DNA of 64,000 nucleotides, from contig NZ_JAGL01000001.1 in NCBI RefSeq assembly GCF_000526635.1, positions 62,001 through 126,000 of the forward strand, read 5' to 3'. Under the pieces are notes generated by a model, which did no database searches, was not told the DNA's origin, and was given only the letters and a program-made list of their open reading frames with translations. Source of the stretch: Aminobacter sp. J41. Lineage in GTDB: Bacteria > Pseudomonadota > Alphaproteobacteria > Rhizobiales > Rhizobiaceae. Made by a program: the position numbers and the translations under genes. Positions 28,898-38,469 of this stretch are shown here, piece by piece; positions within the stretch are counted from its first letter, which is position 1; every line of letters starts with the position of its first letter.

Positions 28898-29771
28898 ACT
28901 TCCCGAAGTCGAAACCGTCCGGCGCGGGCTGCAACCGGTGATGGAAGGCGCGCTCATCCGCAAGGTCGAGCAGCGCCGCCCGGACCTGCGCTTCCCCTTC
29001 CCGGAAAACTTCGTCGAGGCGCTGACGGGCCGGCGGATCGTCTCGCTCGGCCGGCGCGCCAAATACCTTATTATACATGTCGACCGCGACCCGGTGCTGA
29101 TCTGCCACCTTGGCATGTCCGGCTCGTTTCGGATCCGTTCCGGTGAGAACGACGACGTCGTCGGCGACTTTCACCATGAGCGCTCGAAGAACGAGGCGCA
29201 CGACCACGTCGTCTTCCACCTTGAAGACAGAGCGGGCGCCTACCAGCGCGTGATCTTCAATGACCCGCGCCGCTTCGGCTTCATGCTGTTCACCGATGCC
29301 GGTTCGCTCGACAGCCATCCCTCGCTTGCGGGCCTTGGCGTTGAGCCGACGGGCAATGCGCTGGATGGCCAGTTGCTCAGCCAGTTGCTCGGGGCTAAGC
29401 GCACGCCGATCAAGGCCGCCCTCCTCGACCAGCGGCTGATCGCCGGGCTTGGCAACATCTACGTCTGCGAGGCGCTCTGGCGCACCGGCATCAACCCGAC
29501 GCGCGAGGCCGGCAGCATCGCCGCCGACGCATCGCTCTGCGAGCAGCTCTCCAGCGCCATCCGCGAGGTCATTGCTGAGGCGATCGAGGCCGGCGGCTCG
29601 TCGCTGCGCGATCACGTGCAGACCGACGGGTCGATGGGCTATTTCCAGCACTCGTTCCGGGTCTATGATCGCACCGGCCAGCCCTGCCTGCGGCCCGGTT
29701 GCGAGGGCACGATCGGCCGCATGGTCCAGGGCGGGCGCTCGACCTTCTACTGCACCTCATGCCAGAATTGA
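28890..29771 (+). CDS. mutM: Formamidopyrimidine-DNA glycosylase
   Basis: Bifunctional base-excision repair enzyme that removes 8-oxoguanine and FaPy lesions and nicks the AP site. It has 293 residues. [14 protein letters not shown] gives the catalytic Pro after Met removal and the adjacent Glu. The C-terminal zinc finger is C-x4-C...C-x2-C (CLRPGC ... FYCTSCQN). ATG 28890 was chosen because Pro must be residue 2; a frame open from 28785 has no such sense. It overlaps the deoB stop, an unusual pairing. Confidence 0.96.
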   Translation: MPELPEVETVRRGLQPVMEGALIRKVEQRRPDLRFPFPENFVEALTGRRIVSLGRRAKYLIIHVDRDPVLICHLGMSGSFRIRSGENDDVVGDFHHERSKNEAHDHVVFHLEDRAGAYQRVIFNDPRRFGFMLFTDAGSLDSHPSLAGLGVEPTGNALDGQLLSQLLGAKRTPIKAALLDQRLIAGLGNIYVCEALWRTGINPTREAGSIAADASLCEQLSSAIREVIAEAIEAGGSSLRDHVQTDGSMGYFQHSFRVYDRTGQPCLRPGCEGTIGRMVQGGRSTFYCTSCQN

Positions 29772-29791
29772 GTTTTCCAGGGAGACCACGC

Positions 29792-30565
29792 ATGGCCTAC
29801 GAAACAATCCTCGTCGAAACCCGCGGCAAAGTCGGCCTGATCACCCTGAACCGGCCGCAGGCGCTCAACGCGCTCAACACGAAGGTCATGGAAGAGGTGG
29901 TCGCGGCGACCCTGGCCTTCGACGCAGACGAGGGCGTCAGCGCGATCGTGCTGACGGGTTCGGAAAAAGCCTTTGCCGCCGGCGCCGACATCAAGGAGAT
30001 GCAGTCGAAGACCTATGCCGATGTCTTCAGCGCCGACCTCTTCGCGGGCTGGGATGCCCTCCAGCGCATCCGCAAGCCGATCATCGCCGCGGTTGCCGGT
30101 TATGCGCTTGGCGGCGGCTGCGAGCTTGCCATGATGTGCGACTTCATCATCGCCGCCGACAACGCCAGGTTCGGCCAGCCGGAGATCACGCTCGGCGTCA
30201 TGCCCGGCATGGGCGGCTCGCAGCGGCTGACCCGCTTCGTCGGCAAGTCGAAGGCGATGGACATGTGCCTGACCGGCCGCATGATGGATGCTGCCGAGGC
30301 TGAGCGCTCGGGCCTCGTTTCACGCGTGGTGCCGGTGGCCGAGCTCCTCAACGAGGCAATTTCTGCCGCCGAGAAGATCGCCGGCATGTCGCTGCCCGCG
30401 ATCATGATGAACAAGGAAGCGGTCAACCGCGCCTACGAAACCACCCTTTCAGAGGGCCTGCGTTTCGAGCACCGGCTGTTCCACTCGATGTTTGCGCTCG
30501 ATGATCAGAAGGAGGGCATGACCGCCTTCGTGGAGAAGCGGAAGCCCAATTTCACGAACCGCTGA
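29792..30565 (+). CDS. Enoyl-CoA hydratase
   Basis: Crotonase-fold enzyme, 257 residues, that hydrates trans-2-enoyl-CoA in beta-oxidation. Family hallmarks are [21 protein letters not shown] (oxyanion hole), the catalytic-loop [20 protein letters not shown] (first Glu), and [20 protein letters not shown] with the second catalytic Glu. ATG 29792 follows CAGGGAGACC. It sits 20 bp behind mutM and before rpsT, the gene order I recall from other rhizobia. Confidence 0.93.
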   Translation: MAYETILVETRGKVGLITLNRPQALNALNTKVMEEVVAATLAFDADEGVSAIVLTGSEKAFAAGADIKEMQSKTYADVFSADLFAGWDALQRIRKPIIAAVAGYALGGGCELAMMCDFIIAADNARFGQPEITLGVMPGMGGSQRLTRFVGKSKAMDMCLTGRMMDAAEAERSGLVSRVVPVAELLNEAISAAEKIAGMSLPAIMMNKEAVNRAYETTLSEGLRFEHRLFHSMFALDDQKEGMTAFVEKRKPNFTNR

Positions 30566-30582
30566 GGCGGCGGATTCAAGCG

Positions 30583-30611
30583 TTGACGGATCGGGAAAGC
30601 TCCTCTATAAG
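30583..30611 (+). promoter_or_regulatory. sigma70-type promoter of rpsT
   Basis: TTGACG (30583-30588), 17 bp, TATAAG (30606-30611). This is a near-consensus pair about 115 bp before rpsT, giving a long untranslated leader. Confidence 0.75.
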
Positions 30612-30725
30612 CCAGCCCAACTGAGGCGGCCCACGGCCGCCCCTTGTGTTATAAAGTGTGCTCGTGTCGGTGCTTAACTGGTACGGACTTGCGAGCATAG
30701 ACATCAGTTTCGAGAGAGAGGCACC

Positions 30726-30992
30726 ATGGCCAACACGTCTTCGGCCAAGAAGGCTACGCGAAAAATCGCCCGCCGCACTGCGGTCAACAAGAACCGCCGC
30801 TCGCGCGTTCGCACCTTCCTTCGCAAGGTCGAGGAAGCGCTGGCACTGGGCAACAAGGAAGCAGCACAGGAAGCGTTCAACGCAGCTCAGCCGGAGCTGA
30901 TGCGCGCCGCTTCCAAGGGCGTCATCCACCGCAACACGGCTTCTCGCAAGGTTTCGCGCCTTGCTAAGCGCCTGAAGACGCTCAGCGCGTAA
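30726..30992 (+). CDS. rpsT: 30S ribosomal protein S20
   Basis: Primary 16S rRNA-binding protein of the small subunit. It has 88 residues, strongly basic, [20 protein letters not shown] then the S20 core [23 protein letters not shown] 30726 follows GAGAGAGGCACC. It is a monocistronic unit with promoter (30583-30611) and terminator (31024-31050) both visible. Confidence 0.97.
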   Translation: MANTSSAKKATRKIARRTAVNKNRRSRVRTFLRKVEEALALGNKEAAQEAFNAAQPELMRAASKGVIHRNTASRKVSRLAKRLKTLSA

Positions 30993-31023
30993 GCTTTCGC
31001 TTCTCTTCATTCGCGTTTCACGA

Positions 31024-31050
31024 ACCCGGTGCCTCGGCGCCGGGTTTTTT
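31024..31050 (+). terminator. Intrinsic terminator of rpsT
   Basis: CCCGGTGCC-TC-GGCGCCGGG stem (one G-T wobble) followed by six Ts, 32 bp after the rpsT stop. Confidence 0.9.
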
Positions 31051-31818
31051 GTTGTCCGGATTTCCTGGGCATAGCGTTTCGCTGCCGCTGCGGCAGACGA
31101 AAATTTTCGCCGGCCAACGATTCCGGTTTCAAAAAATCCGGGTTTTTGTCGAATCCCGTGACCGCAAGTTCCGCACAAAAGATCGTTTATTTTCAAAGAC
31201 TTGTCTGCGGTTCAGATTCTTCGCCAGATTCTCCAGCGAGCTCAGCGCCGCTCCCGGAATGTCAAGAAGATTTTCTTGCTCGGGGGTGATTCTCGGCAAG
31301 CCTCGCGAAAGGTTTTGAATCAAAAAGACTTTGCGTTTCACGCCCGCTCGGCGGTTCGCGAGTCAAGACCCGAAGCGAAGCTGACTCGGCAAAAATTGCC
31401 AGAGGGTCACTTGCCCATCCAACGCCATTTTTTGTAGTGTCTGGACATCGAAGGGCGAGGCCAAAAGCCTTGCTGATCAAGCCAGACAGCGGAGACAGTA
31501 CGCGTGAACGCGAGTTCACGGCAGCCGTCTTTTGTCCTTCGGTACCAAGGGGACTACCTACCCGTAAGACATTTTGACTCAGGGCCCGCGCCCTGAGAAC
31601 GACATCTTTTGACTACCTTACAGCGGGGACCTGTCCTCGGGCTGGTGGGTTTGGTTTGACGAAAGGGAAAGCAGGGGACCAAGCGCAGGTTACGAAGGCA
31701 ACGAATTTAACAGCGCGGCACCGAGCCGGGAAACCCGACACGATCGGGATCCGACACAGACGGTCGAGACACAATCGGCAGGGTCGCGCTCTGGGCGTCA
31801 AAGACAGGGATATTTTAC
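31051..31818 (+). other. Long noncoding region upstream of dnaA
   Basis: About 770 bp without a convincing gene; short open frames here show no family features. It holds small perfect hairpins: CTGCCGC-T-GCGGCAG near 31082, GTGAAC-GCGA-GTTCAC near 31502, and CTCAGGGC-CCGC-GCCCTGAG at 31578-31597. It also has near-repeats of TTTTGACT on either side of the last one. I found no cluster of TTATCCACA-type DnaA boxes, so an origin is not supported. It is presumably the dnaA promoter and leader. Confidence 0.5.
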
Positions 31819-33378
31819 ATGCAAGGCGGCATGGCGGCGCGAGGCGAGACAGCCTCGCTGATTCAGGGCAGGGGTATTGACGAGGGTGATGGCATGACGC
31901 AGTCGAGCGGGCCCGAGGCAAACTTTGAGCGCGTGAAGGCGCAACTGAAGGCCCGGCTTGGCAATGACGTCTACTCCAGCTGGTTCGGCAGAATGCAGCT
32001 GGCAGAAGCCTCTCGTGGTCTGGTGAGACTGTCGGTTCCGACGGCGTTCCTGCGCCAGTGGATCAACAGCCACTATGTCGAGCTGATCTCGGAACTCTGG
32101 AAGCAGGGCGATCCGTCCACGCTCAAGGTCGAGATTGTGGTTCGTTCGGCGGCCCGTACGGTCGTCCAGCCGGTCGAAGAGCGGGCACCGGTCCGCACTC
32201 CGCAGCGTCCGGCAGCACCGGCGGCGGCCGCGGCGGCCCCTGCTCCAGGCGTTGAGCACACGGCAAAGCCGGCCGCGCCGCGGGCGCAGGCCGCATCTCA
32301 GGAACCGCAGGGCGGCAAGCAGTCCGTGCTCGGCTCTCCGCTCGACGCGCGCTACACGTTCGAGTCCTTCGTCGAAGGCCCGTCGAACCGCGTGGCACTC
32401 GCGGCAGCACGTGCAGTGGCTGAGTTCTCGCAGAACGCACTGCGCTTCAACCCGCTGTTCCTGCACGCGTCGGTCGGTCTCGGTAAGACCCACATCCTCC
32501 AGGCGATTGCCGCCGAGGCGATCCGTCGCCGTCCGCAGGCCCGCGTGGTGTACCTTACGGCCGAGTACTTCATGTGGCGTTTCGCAACCGCGATCCGCGA
32601 CAACTATGCGCTGCACCTCAAGGAGCAGCTGCGCGACATCGACCTGCTGATCATCGACGACATGCAGTTCCTGCAGGGCAAGTCGATCCAGCATGAGTTC
32701 TGCCACCTCATCAACATGCTGCTCGACAGCGCCAAGCAGGTGGTGGTCGCGGCGGACCGTCCGCCGGCAGAGCTGGAATCGCTCGAACCGCGCGTGCGTT
32801 CGCGTCTCAATGGCGGCGTGGCACTCGAGCTCGCGGCTCCCGACTACGAGATGCGCCTGGCCATCCTGCGCCAGCGCTACGAGGCGGCAGCCGCGGAAGA
32901 TCCGTCGCTGAAGCTTCCGGACGAGATCCTGGCGCACATTGCCCAGACCGTGACCGGCAGCGGCCGCGAGCTGGAAGGTGCGTTCAACCAGATCCTGTTC
33001 CGCCAGTCGTTCGAGCCGGAAGTGTCGATCGCGTGGGTCGACGAAGTTCTCGGGAACATGTACCGCTCGGGTGAACCCAAGCGCGTGCGGATCGAGGACA
33101 TCCAGCGCATCGTCGCCCGGCACTATAACGTGTCGAAAGTCGAGCTGCTGTCGAACCGCCGCACGCGCACGATCGTCAAGCCGCGTCAGGTCGCCATGTA
33201 CCTCGCCAAGGTGATGACCCCGCGCTCGCTGCCGGAGATCGGACGCCGCTTTGGCGGCCGCGATCACACCACCGTGCTGCACGCGGTGCGCAAGATCGAG
33301 GGTCTCACCGGCTCCGACAACACGCTCGCACAGGAAGTCGAGCTCCTGAAGCGTCTGATTAGCGAACAGACGAGCTAA
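31819..33378 (+). CDS. dnaA: Chromosomal replication initiator protein DnaA
   Basis: AAA+ initiator that binds and opens the chromosomal origin. It has domain I ([20 protein letters not shown]), an Ala/Pro-rich linker, domain III with the Walker [16 protein letters not shown] (about 218) and Walker [14 protein letters not shown], and domain IV with [18 protein letters not shown], the DnaA-box-reading helix-turn-helix. ATG 31819 (after AGGGATATTTTAC) gives 519 residues. An in-frame ATG at 31894 gives 494 and fits the usual size better, so the start is uncertain. dnaN and recF follow in order. Confidence 0.96.
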   Translation: MQGGMAARGETASLIQGRGIDEGDGMTQSSGPEANFERVKAQLKARLGNDVYSSWFGRMQLAEASRGLVRLSVPTAFLRQWINSHYVELISELWKQGDPSTLKVEIVVRSAARTVVQPVEERAPVRTPQRPAAPAAAAAAPAPGVEHTAKPAAPRAQAASQEPQGGKQSVLGSPLDARYTFESFVEGPSNRVALAAARAVAEFSQNALRFNPLFLHASVGLGKTHILQAIAAEAIRRRPQARVVYLTAEYFMWRFATAIRDNYALHLKEQLRDIDLLIIDDMQFLQGKSIQHEFCHLINMLLDSAKQVVVAADRPPAELESLEPRVRSRLNGGVALELAAPDYEMRLAILRQRYEAAAAEDPSLKLPDEILAHIAQTVTGSGRELEGAFNQILFRQSFEPEVSIAWVDEVLGNMYRSGEPKRVRIEDIQRIVARHYNVSKVELLSNRRTRTIVKPRQVAMYLAKVMTPRSLPEIGRRFGGRDHTTVLHAVRKIEGLTGSDNTLAQEVELLKRLISEQTS

Positions 33379-33418
33379 ACGCCGCGATCTGTTGAAAGAT
33401 CGCCCACTGCGACGATCA

Positions 33419-33452
33419 AAACCGGCTGGATGGCTTGCCTTCCGGCCGGTTT
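33419..33452 (+). terminator. Terminator-like hairpin between dnaA and dnaN
   Basis: AAACCGGC ... GCCGGTTT perfect 8-bp arms around an 18-base loop, ending in three Ts only. Weak as a terminator, but it is the main structure in the 162-bp dnaA-dnaN gap. Confidence 0.45.
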
Positions 33453-33540
33453 CCCGTCAGGGTCATTTTCCATTTGCGCCAGCCAACTTCACTGGAAATA
33501 CTGGCCTTTCTGTAAAACTTGCTGCGGGATCCTGCGTGTC

Positions 33541-34659
33541 ATGCGTGTCATTCTCGAACGCTCCAACCTGCTGAAGTCACTCAACCACGTTCACCGCGTC
33601 GTCGAGCGACGGAACACGATTCCGATCCTGTCGAACGTCCTCTTGTCGGCCACGGGCGAAAGCCTCGAGATGAAGGCGACCGACCTTGACCTGGAAGTGA
33701 CGGAAGCGACCGCGGCCAGCATCGAGCAGGCAGGCGCCACCACCGTTCCCGCGCATCTCCTCTACGACATCGTCCGCAAGCTGCCGGACGGCTCGGAAGT
33801 GATGCTCAAGCTCGACGAGAACGGCAATGCGATGACGGTCATTTCCGGCCGCTCGTCCTTCCGTCTCCAGTGCCTGCCGCAGGCCGACTTCCCGGAGCTG
33901 ACCGCAGGCTCCTTCACCCACAGCTTCAGCATCGATTCCTCCGCCCTCAAGGGCCTGATCGAGAAGACGCAGTTCGCGATCTCGACCGAGGAAACGCGCT
34001 ATTATCTCAACGGCATCTACTTCCACACGCATGAGGAAGGCGGCCGCCTGACGCTGCGTTCGGTCGCGACCGACGGCCACCGCCTTGCCCGCGCCGAGGT
34101 CGAGGCGCCTTCGGGCTCGGAAGGCATGCCGGGCATCATCATTCCGCGCAAGACCGTCAGCGAGCTGCAGAAGCTCGTCGATACGCCGGACGTTTCCGTC
34201 AGGGTCGAGCTTTCCGACACCAAGATCCGCTTCACCATCGGCACGGTCGTGCTGACCTCGAAGCTGATCGACGGCACCTTCCCGGACTACCAGCGCGTCA
34301 TCCCGACCAGCAACGACAAGAAGCTGGTCATCGACCGCCAGAGCTTTGCCCAGGCCGTCGACCGCGTCTCGACCATCTCGTCGGAGCGAGGCCGTGCAGT
34401 GAAGCTCTCAATCGGCGACGGGCTCGTCACGCTCACCGTCAACAACCCGGATTCGGGCAGCGCGACGGAAGAAGTGGTGGCCGACTACAGCGCCGACCCG
34501 ATCGAGATCGGCTTCAATGCGAAGTACCTGCTCGACGTTGCCGCTCAGCTTTCCGGTTCCGAGGCCTGCTTCCTGCTCGCCGACGCCGGCTCGCCGACCC
34601 TCATCCATGACACCAGCGACGAGCATGCGCTCTACGTGCTGATGCCGATGCGCGTCTAA
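33541..34659 (+). CDS. dnaN: DNA polymerase III beta sliding clamp
   Basis: Ring-shaped processivity clamp. It has 372 residues with three repeated clamp domains: ERSNLLKSLNHVHRVVERRN and IPILSNVLL (domain 1), FAISTEETRYYLNGIYFHT (domain 2), FPDYQRVIPTSNDKKLVID (domain 3), and C-terminal DEHALYVLMPMRV. ATG 33541 begins the conserved MRVILERSNL; the frame is open further upstream but that part is unlike the family. recF follows 19 bp later. Confidence 0.96.
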   Translation: MRVILERSNLLKSLNHVHRVVERRNTIPILSNVLLSATGESLEMKATDLDLEVTEATAASIEQAGATTVPAHLLYDIVRKLPDGSEVMLKLDENGNAMTVISGRSSFRLQCLPQADFPELTAGSFTHSFSIDSSALKGLIEKTQFAISTEETRYYLNGIYFHTHEEGGRLTLRSVATDGHRLARAEVEAPSGSEGMPGIIIPRKTVSELQKLVDTPDVSVRVELSDTKIRFTIGTVVLTSKLIDGTFPDYQRVIPTSNDKKLVIDRQSFAQAVDRVSTISSERGRAVKLSIGDGLVTLTVNNPDSGSATEEVVADYSADPIEIGFNAKYLLDVAAQLSGSEACFLLADAGSPTLIHDTSDEHALYVLMPMRV

Positions 34660-34678
34660 GCGCGCATCGCCCGCTGCC

Positions 34679-35842
34679 GTGATCGACGACCATGACAATG
34701 CGCCGCCGCTGGCGGAGCCGCAGACCTATGTCTCGCGGCTGCTGCTGACGGACTTTCGCAACTATCGCAGTCTGGCGCTCGATTTCCGGCCCGGCGCGGT
34801 CGTCCTCACCGGCGAAAACGGCGCCGGCAAGACCAATCTCCTCGAAGCGGTCTCGTTTCTGACGCCGGGGCGTGGCCTGCGCCGCGCCTCGCATGAAGAC
34901 GTCGCGCGTGCGGGTGCGACCACCGGCTTTGCCATCCATGCGCGTGTCGAAGGTCCGTTCGGCGAGGTCGAGATCGGCACGGGAACCGCCGGCGAGGGCG
35001 AAACGTCCGGGCGCAAGGTGCGCATCAACGGCGCCCCTGCCCGCTCTGCCGACGAAATGCTCGAATGGCTGCGCGTGATCTGGCTTGTGCCTTCAATGGA
35101 CGCGCTCTTCACCGGTCCGGCCTCCGACCGGCGCCGCTTCATCGACCGGCTGGTACTCGCCATCGATCCGGCGCATGGCCGCCGCGCGCTCGACTACGAA
35201 AAGGCGATGCGCGGCCGTAACAAGCTGCTTACGGAAAATGCCCGCGACGACGCCTGGTTCGAGGCGATAGAGCGGCAGATGGCGGAGACAGGCACGGCAA
35301 TTGCCGCCGCCCGCGTCGAGATGGTGCGCCTGCTCTCCGGCATGATCGAGCATCTGCCGGCCGACGGCCCATTTCCGAAGGCGGACATCGCGCTTGCGGG
35401 CACGCTTGAGGAAGCGCTTGCTTACCAACCTGCCGTCGACGTCGAGGAAGCGTTTCACCGCTCGCTTGCCGAGAACCGTTATCGCGACCGCGCAGCCGGC
35501 CGCACGCTCGAAGGTCCGCACCGCTCGGACCTCCTCGTCCGCCATAGGCCCAAGGACATGCCGGCTGAGCTTTGCTCCACGGGCGAACAAAAGGCGCTGC
35601 TTACCGGCCTCGTCCTCTCGCATGCCCGGCTCGTCGCGGAGCTGTCGCGCTCGGCGCCGATCCTTCTCCTCGACGAGATCGCCGCGCATCTCGATGCGGG
35701 CCGTCGCGCGGCCCTCTTCCAGATTCTCGAAGAGCTCAACTGCCAGGCCTTCATGTCAGGCACGGACGCCGCGTTGTTCTCCGCACTCGAAGGTCGTGCG
35801 CAGTTCCTGACCGTTTCGGGCGGCACGATCACCTCGCGCTGA
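34679..35842 (+). CDS. recF: DNA replication and repair protein RecF
   Basis: SMC-like ATPase that, with RecOR, loads RecA at single-strand gaps. It has 387 residues. Walker A is GENGAGKTNLLEA (residues 45-52 hold the P-loop), after the RecF opening LLLTDFRNYRSLALDF. The signature region is STGEQKALLTGLVLSHARL and Walker B is PILLLDEIAAHLDAGRR. The start is GTG 34679. It is the third gene of dnaA-dnaN-recF. Confidence 0.95.
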   Translation: MIDDHDNAPPLAEPQTYVSRLLLTDFRNYRSLALDFRPGAVVLTGENGAGKTNLLEAVSFLTPGRGLRRASHEDVARAGATTGFAIHARVEGPFGEVEIGTGTAGEGETSGRKVRINGAPARSADEMLEWLRVIWLVPSMDALFTGPASDRRRFIDRLVLAIDPAHGRRALDYEKAMRGRNKLLTENARDDAWFEAIERQMAETGTAIAAARVEMVRLLSGMIEHLPADGPFPKADIALAGTLEEALAYQPAVDVEEAFHRSLAENRYRDRAAGRTLEGPHRSDLLVRHRPKDMPAELCSTGEQKALLTGLVLSHARLVAELSRSAPILLLDEIAAHLDAGRRAALFQILEELNCQAFMSGTDAALFSALEGRAQFLTVSGGTITSR

Positions 35843-35873
35843 CATAACCGCCCCGAGCGGCTATGATCGGCGT

Positions 35874-36641
35874 ATGAACCAGCCAACGCCCCCTCCCCTC
35901 ACCGACGAGGAACTCGAGCGCTATGCGCGCCACATCGTGCTGCCGGAAATCGGCGGCGCCGGCCAGCAGAAGCTGAAGCGCGCGCGCGTGCTCGTCGTCG
36001 GCGCCGGCGGCCTCGGCGCGCCGATCCTCTACTACCTCGCTGCAGCGGGTGTCGGCACGCTCGGCATCGTCGATGACGATACGGTCTCGCTCTCCAACCT
36101 GCAGCGGCAGGTGATCCACGGCATGTCGTCGCTCGGCAAGACCAAGGTCGACAGCGCCGAGGAGGCGATCAGCCGCATCAATCCGAACGTGCGGGTCGAG
36201 AAGCACCCGATCCGCCTCACACCCGACAATATCGGCGAGATCGTCTCCCGCTACGATCTAGCCCTCGACGGCACGGACAATTTCGCCACGCGCTATGCCG
36301 TCGCGGACGCATGCGCCGCCGCCGAACGCCCGCTGGTGACCGGCGCGGTCGGAAGGTTCGACGGGTCGGTCACGGTGCTGAAGCCGTTCGAGAAGGGTCC
36401 TGACGGGCGGCAGAACCCGTCCTATCGCGATCTCTTCCCCGAGCCGCCTCCGGCCGGCCTCGTGCCGTCCTGCGCGGAGGCCGGTGTCGTCGGCGCGCTC
36501 GTCGGCGTCATCGGCACGCTGCAGGCGATGGAGGCGATCAAGCTCATCACCGGCATCGGCGAGCCGCTTGTCGGCCGATTGCTGATGTATGACAGCCTCG
36601 GCGCGTCGTTCGACACGGTGCGCTACCGCGCGAAGGCGTGA
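35874..36641 (+). CDS. moeB: ThiF/MoeB/HesA-family adenylyltransferase lacking zinc cysteines
   Basis: E1-like enzyme that adenylates the C-terminal Gly-Gly of MoaD or ThiS for sulfur transfer in molybdopterin or thiamine synthesis. It has 255 residues: nucleotide site VLVVGAGGLGAPILYYLAAA, VDDDTVSLSNLQRQVIH (with the R-Q-x-x-H pattern), DGTDNFATRY, and VPSCAEAGVVGALVGVIG. Canonical MoeB has zinc-binding CxxC pairs. Here the first is replaced by PSYRDLFPEPP and the C-terminal pair is absent; only two cysteines occur in the whole protein. This may be normal for the alphaproteobacterial branch. MoeB versus ThiF is not decidable. Confidence 0.88.
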   Translation: MNQPTPPPLTDEELERYARHIVLPEIGGAGQQKLKRARVLVVGAGGLGAPILYYLAAAGVGTLGIVDDDTVSLSNLQRQVIHGMSSLGKTKVDSAEEAISRINPNVRVEKHPIRLTPDNIGEIVSRYDLALDGTDNFATRYAVADACAAAERPLVTGAVGRFDGSVTVLKPFEKGPDGRQNPSYRDLFPEPPPAGLVPSCAEAGVVGALVGVIGTLQAMEAIKLITGIGEPLVGRLLMYDSLGASFDTVRYRAKA

Positions 36642-36664
36642 TGCCCCTCAGGCCTTGAGGGGCA
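36642..36664. terminator. Bidirectional hairpin between convergent genes
   Basis: TGCCCCTCA-GGCCT-TGAGGGGCA, a perfect 9-bp stem spanning the last codons of the dehydrogenase gene and starting one base after the moeB stop. It has no T-run. Confidence 0.6.
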
Positions 36665-37649
36665 GGACGCGGTCCGGCGGACGGTGCCCGTCGAAGAAGG
36701 CGCGTATGTTGATGATGACCTTTTCGCCCATGTCGATGCGGCCCTCGATCGTGGCCGAGCCCATGTGCGGCAGGATCACCACCTTGCCCTTGGCGGCGAG
36801 CTTCACCAGCTTCGGCTTCACCGCCGGCTCGTGCTCAAACACGTCAAGGCCGGCGCCCGCGAGCTTGCCGGTCTCCAGCATCTTGATCAGCGCATCCTCG
36901 TCGATGATGTCGCCGCGCGCCGTGTTGACGAGGTAGGCCGACGGCTGCATCAGCGCGAGCCTGCGTGCCGAGAGCAGGTGGAACGTCGCCGGGGTCGACG
37001 GGCAGTTTACCGAGATGATGTCCATGCGGGCGAGCATCTGGTCGAGGCTTTCCCAGTAGGTTGCCTCCAGCGCGTCCTCGGTCGCGGGGGCTACGCGGCG
37101 GCGGTTGTGATAGTGAATCGAAAGGCCAAATGCCTTGGCGCGCCGCGCAACCGCCGTGCCGATGCGGCCCATGCCGACGATACCGAGTCGCTTGCCCCAG
37201 ATGCGGTTGCCGAGCATCCAGGTCGGCGACCAGCCGGCCCACTTGCCGTCGCCCTTGAGCACGTTGGCGCCCTCGACCAGCCGGCGGGGCGTCGCGAGAA
37301 TCAGCGCCATCGTCATGTCGGCTGTGTCTTCGGTCAGCACGTTCGGCGTATTGGTTACGACGATGCCCTTGGCCATCGCGGCGGCGATGTCGATCTTGTC
37401 GACGCCGTTGCCGAAGTTGGCGATCAGCTTGAGATTCGGCCCCGCCTGCTCGATCAGCGCGGCATCGATCCGGTCGGTAACGGTCGGAACGAGAACGTCG
37501 GCTTCCTTGACCGCGGCAACCAGTTCGGGCTGCGTCATCGGCCGGTCCTCGACGTTCAGCCTGGCATCGAAAAGCTCCCGCATGCGGGTCTCAATCGCGT
37601 CCGGCAACTTGCGGGTCAACACGACGAGAGGCTTTTTCCTGCCAGTCAT
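36648..37649 (-). CDS. D-2-hydroxyacid dehydrogenase (glyoxylate/hydroxypyruvate reductase type)
   Basis: NAD(P)H-dependent reductase, 333 residues. It has the substrate domain (LVVLTRKLPDAIETRMRELF), Rossmann fingerprint RLGIVGMGRIGTAVARRAKA (about 155), the catalytic Arg in YLVNTARGDIIDEDALIKML, Glu in GLDVFEHEPAV, and His in VVILPHMGSATIEGR. The closest described functions are glyoxylate or hydroxypyruvate reductase; a specific substrate cannot be assigned. It stands alone, convergent with moeB. Confidence 0.9.
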   Translation of the reverse strand: MTGRKKPLVVLTRKLPDAIETRMRELFDARLNVEDRPMTQPELVAAVKEADVLVPTVTDRIDAALIEQAGPNLKLIANFGNGVDKIDIAAAMAKGIVVTNTPNVLTEDTADMTMALILATPRRLVEGANVLKGDGKWAGWSPTWMLGNRIWGKRLGIVGMGRIGTAVARRAKAFGLSIHYHNRRRVAPATEDALEATYWESLDQMLARMDIISVNCPSTPATFHLLSARRLALMQPSAYLVNTARGDIIDEDALIKMLETGKLAGAGLDVFEHEPAVKPKLVKLAAKGKVVILPHMGSATIEGRIDMGEKVIINIRAFFDGHRPPDRVLPLKA

Positions 37650-37833
37650 AGCGTCCTCATATCCGGGTCTGTTGAGACCTCTTTAACCAAGATTGGCGAC
37701 ACTTGGAATTGGTGCCGGCAGCCTTCGGTCTCCGATCCTGTGTATCAAGCCGACCTGCCGATGACAAAGAAAAAGGGGCCCCGCGCCGCACGCTCGCGGG
37801 CCCGCACAAGAGTAGCTGAGCGTACTGGAAAAA

Positions 37834-38388
37834 ATGGCCCCCCGCACGATGCTTCGAACCGTTGTGAACGCCACGATGGCGGCTTTCGCCGTCTTCCTCG
37901 CCGCGCTTCCGCTGTCTTCCGTCGCCTCCGCGCAGACGACCCAGGTCGGCCCGAGCGGCCTGCCGCTGCCGCGCTTCGTCAGCCTCAAGTCGAGCAAGGT
38001 GAACCTGCGCATCGGCCCGGGCCTCAACTATCCCGTCGAGTGGATGTACACCAAGGCCGGCATCCCGATGGAGATCATTCAGGAATTCGACAACTGGCGC
38101 CGGGTGCGTGATGCAGACGGCGCCGAGGGCTGGATCAACCAGTCGCTGCTGTCCGGTCGCCGCACCGCGATTGCCGCCCCGTGGCAGCGCGGCAAGGAAG
38201 CGGAGATCCTGTTGCGCTCCGACCGCGACACCAATGCGCGCATCGTCGCGCGTCTCGAGCCGGGCGTGATCGGCACGATCAAGGAATGCGACGGCCAGTG
38301 GTGCGAGATGGAGGTTGCCGGACATCGCGGCTGGATCAGCCAGACGCAGATCTGGGGCGCCTATCCGGGGGAAGTCTACAAGGACTGA
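37834..38388 (+). CDS. Secreted SH3-domain protein (two bacterial SH3 repeats)
   Basis: A 184-residue exported protein. The signal peptide (VVNATMAAFAVFLAALPLSSVASA) is followed by two SH3_4-type repeats: KSSKVNLRIGPGLNYPVEWM...NWRRVRDADGAEGWI (about 50-105) and EAEILLRSDRDTNARIVARL...GQWCEMEVAGHRGWISQ (about 125-170). Bacterial SH3 domains of this kind are found in periplasmic or envelope proteins and may bind cell-wall components. The exact role is unknown. It lies beside irr, separated by a strong hairpin. Confidence 0.88.
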   Translation: MAPRTMLRTVVNATMAAFAVFLAALPLSSVASAQTTQVGPSGLPLPRFVSLKSSKVNLRIGPGLNYPVEWMYTKAGIPMEIIQEFDNWRRVRDADGAEGWINQSLLSGRRTAIAAPWQRGKEAEILLRSDRDTNARIVARLEPGVIGTIKECDGQWCEMEVAGHRGWISQTQIWGAYPGEVYKD

Positions 38389-38410
38389 TCGCCGCCCGCA
38401 TCGGCAAATC

Positions 38411-38443
38411 AAAAAGGCGCAGCGGATATCCGTCTGCGCCTTT
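38411..38443 (-). terminator. Strong bidirectional terminator between the SH3 gene and irr
   Basis: AAAGGCGCAG-CGGAT...ATCCG-T-CTGCGCCTTT: a perfect 10-bp outer stem and an inner CGGAT/ATCCG palindrome. On the minus strand it ends in five Ts, serving irr; on the plus strand it ends in three Ts, serving the SH3 gene. Confidence 0.85.
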
Positions 38444-38469
38444 GCTGTCTCAGGAAACTCAAAAAGCCG

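Noticed and set aside
31029-31519. Several overlapping open frames of 70-90 codons between rpsT and dnaA
   Set aside because: No ribosome sites, no family features, low-complexity composition and mutually overlapping frames; better read as noncoding.
31051-31818. Chromosomal origin (oriC) beside dnaA
   Set aside because: No cluster of DnaA boxes was found on either strand, and in Rhizobiales the origin is usually not at dnaA (often near hemE).
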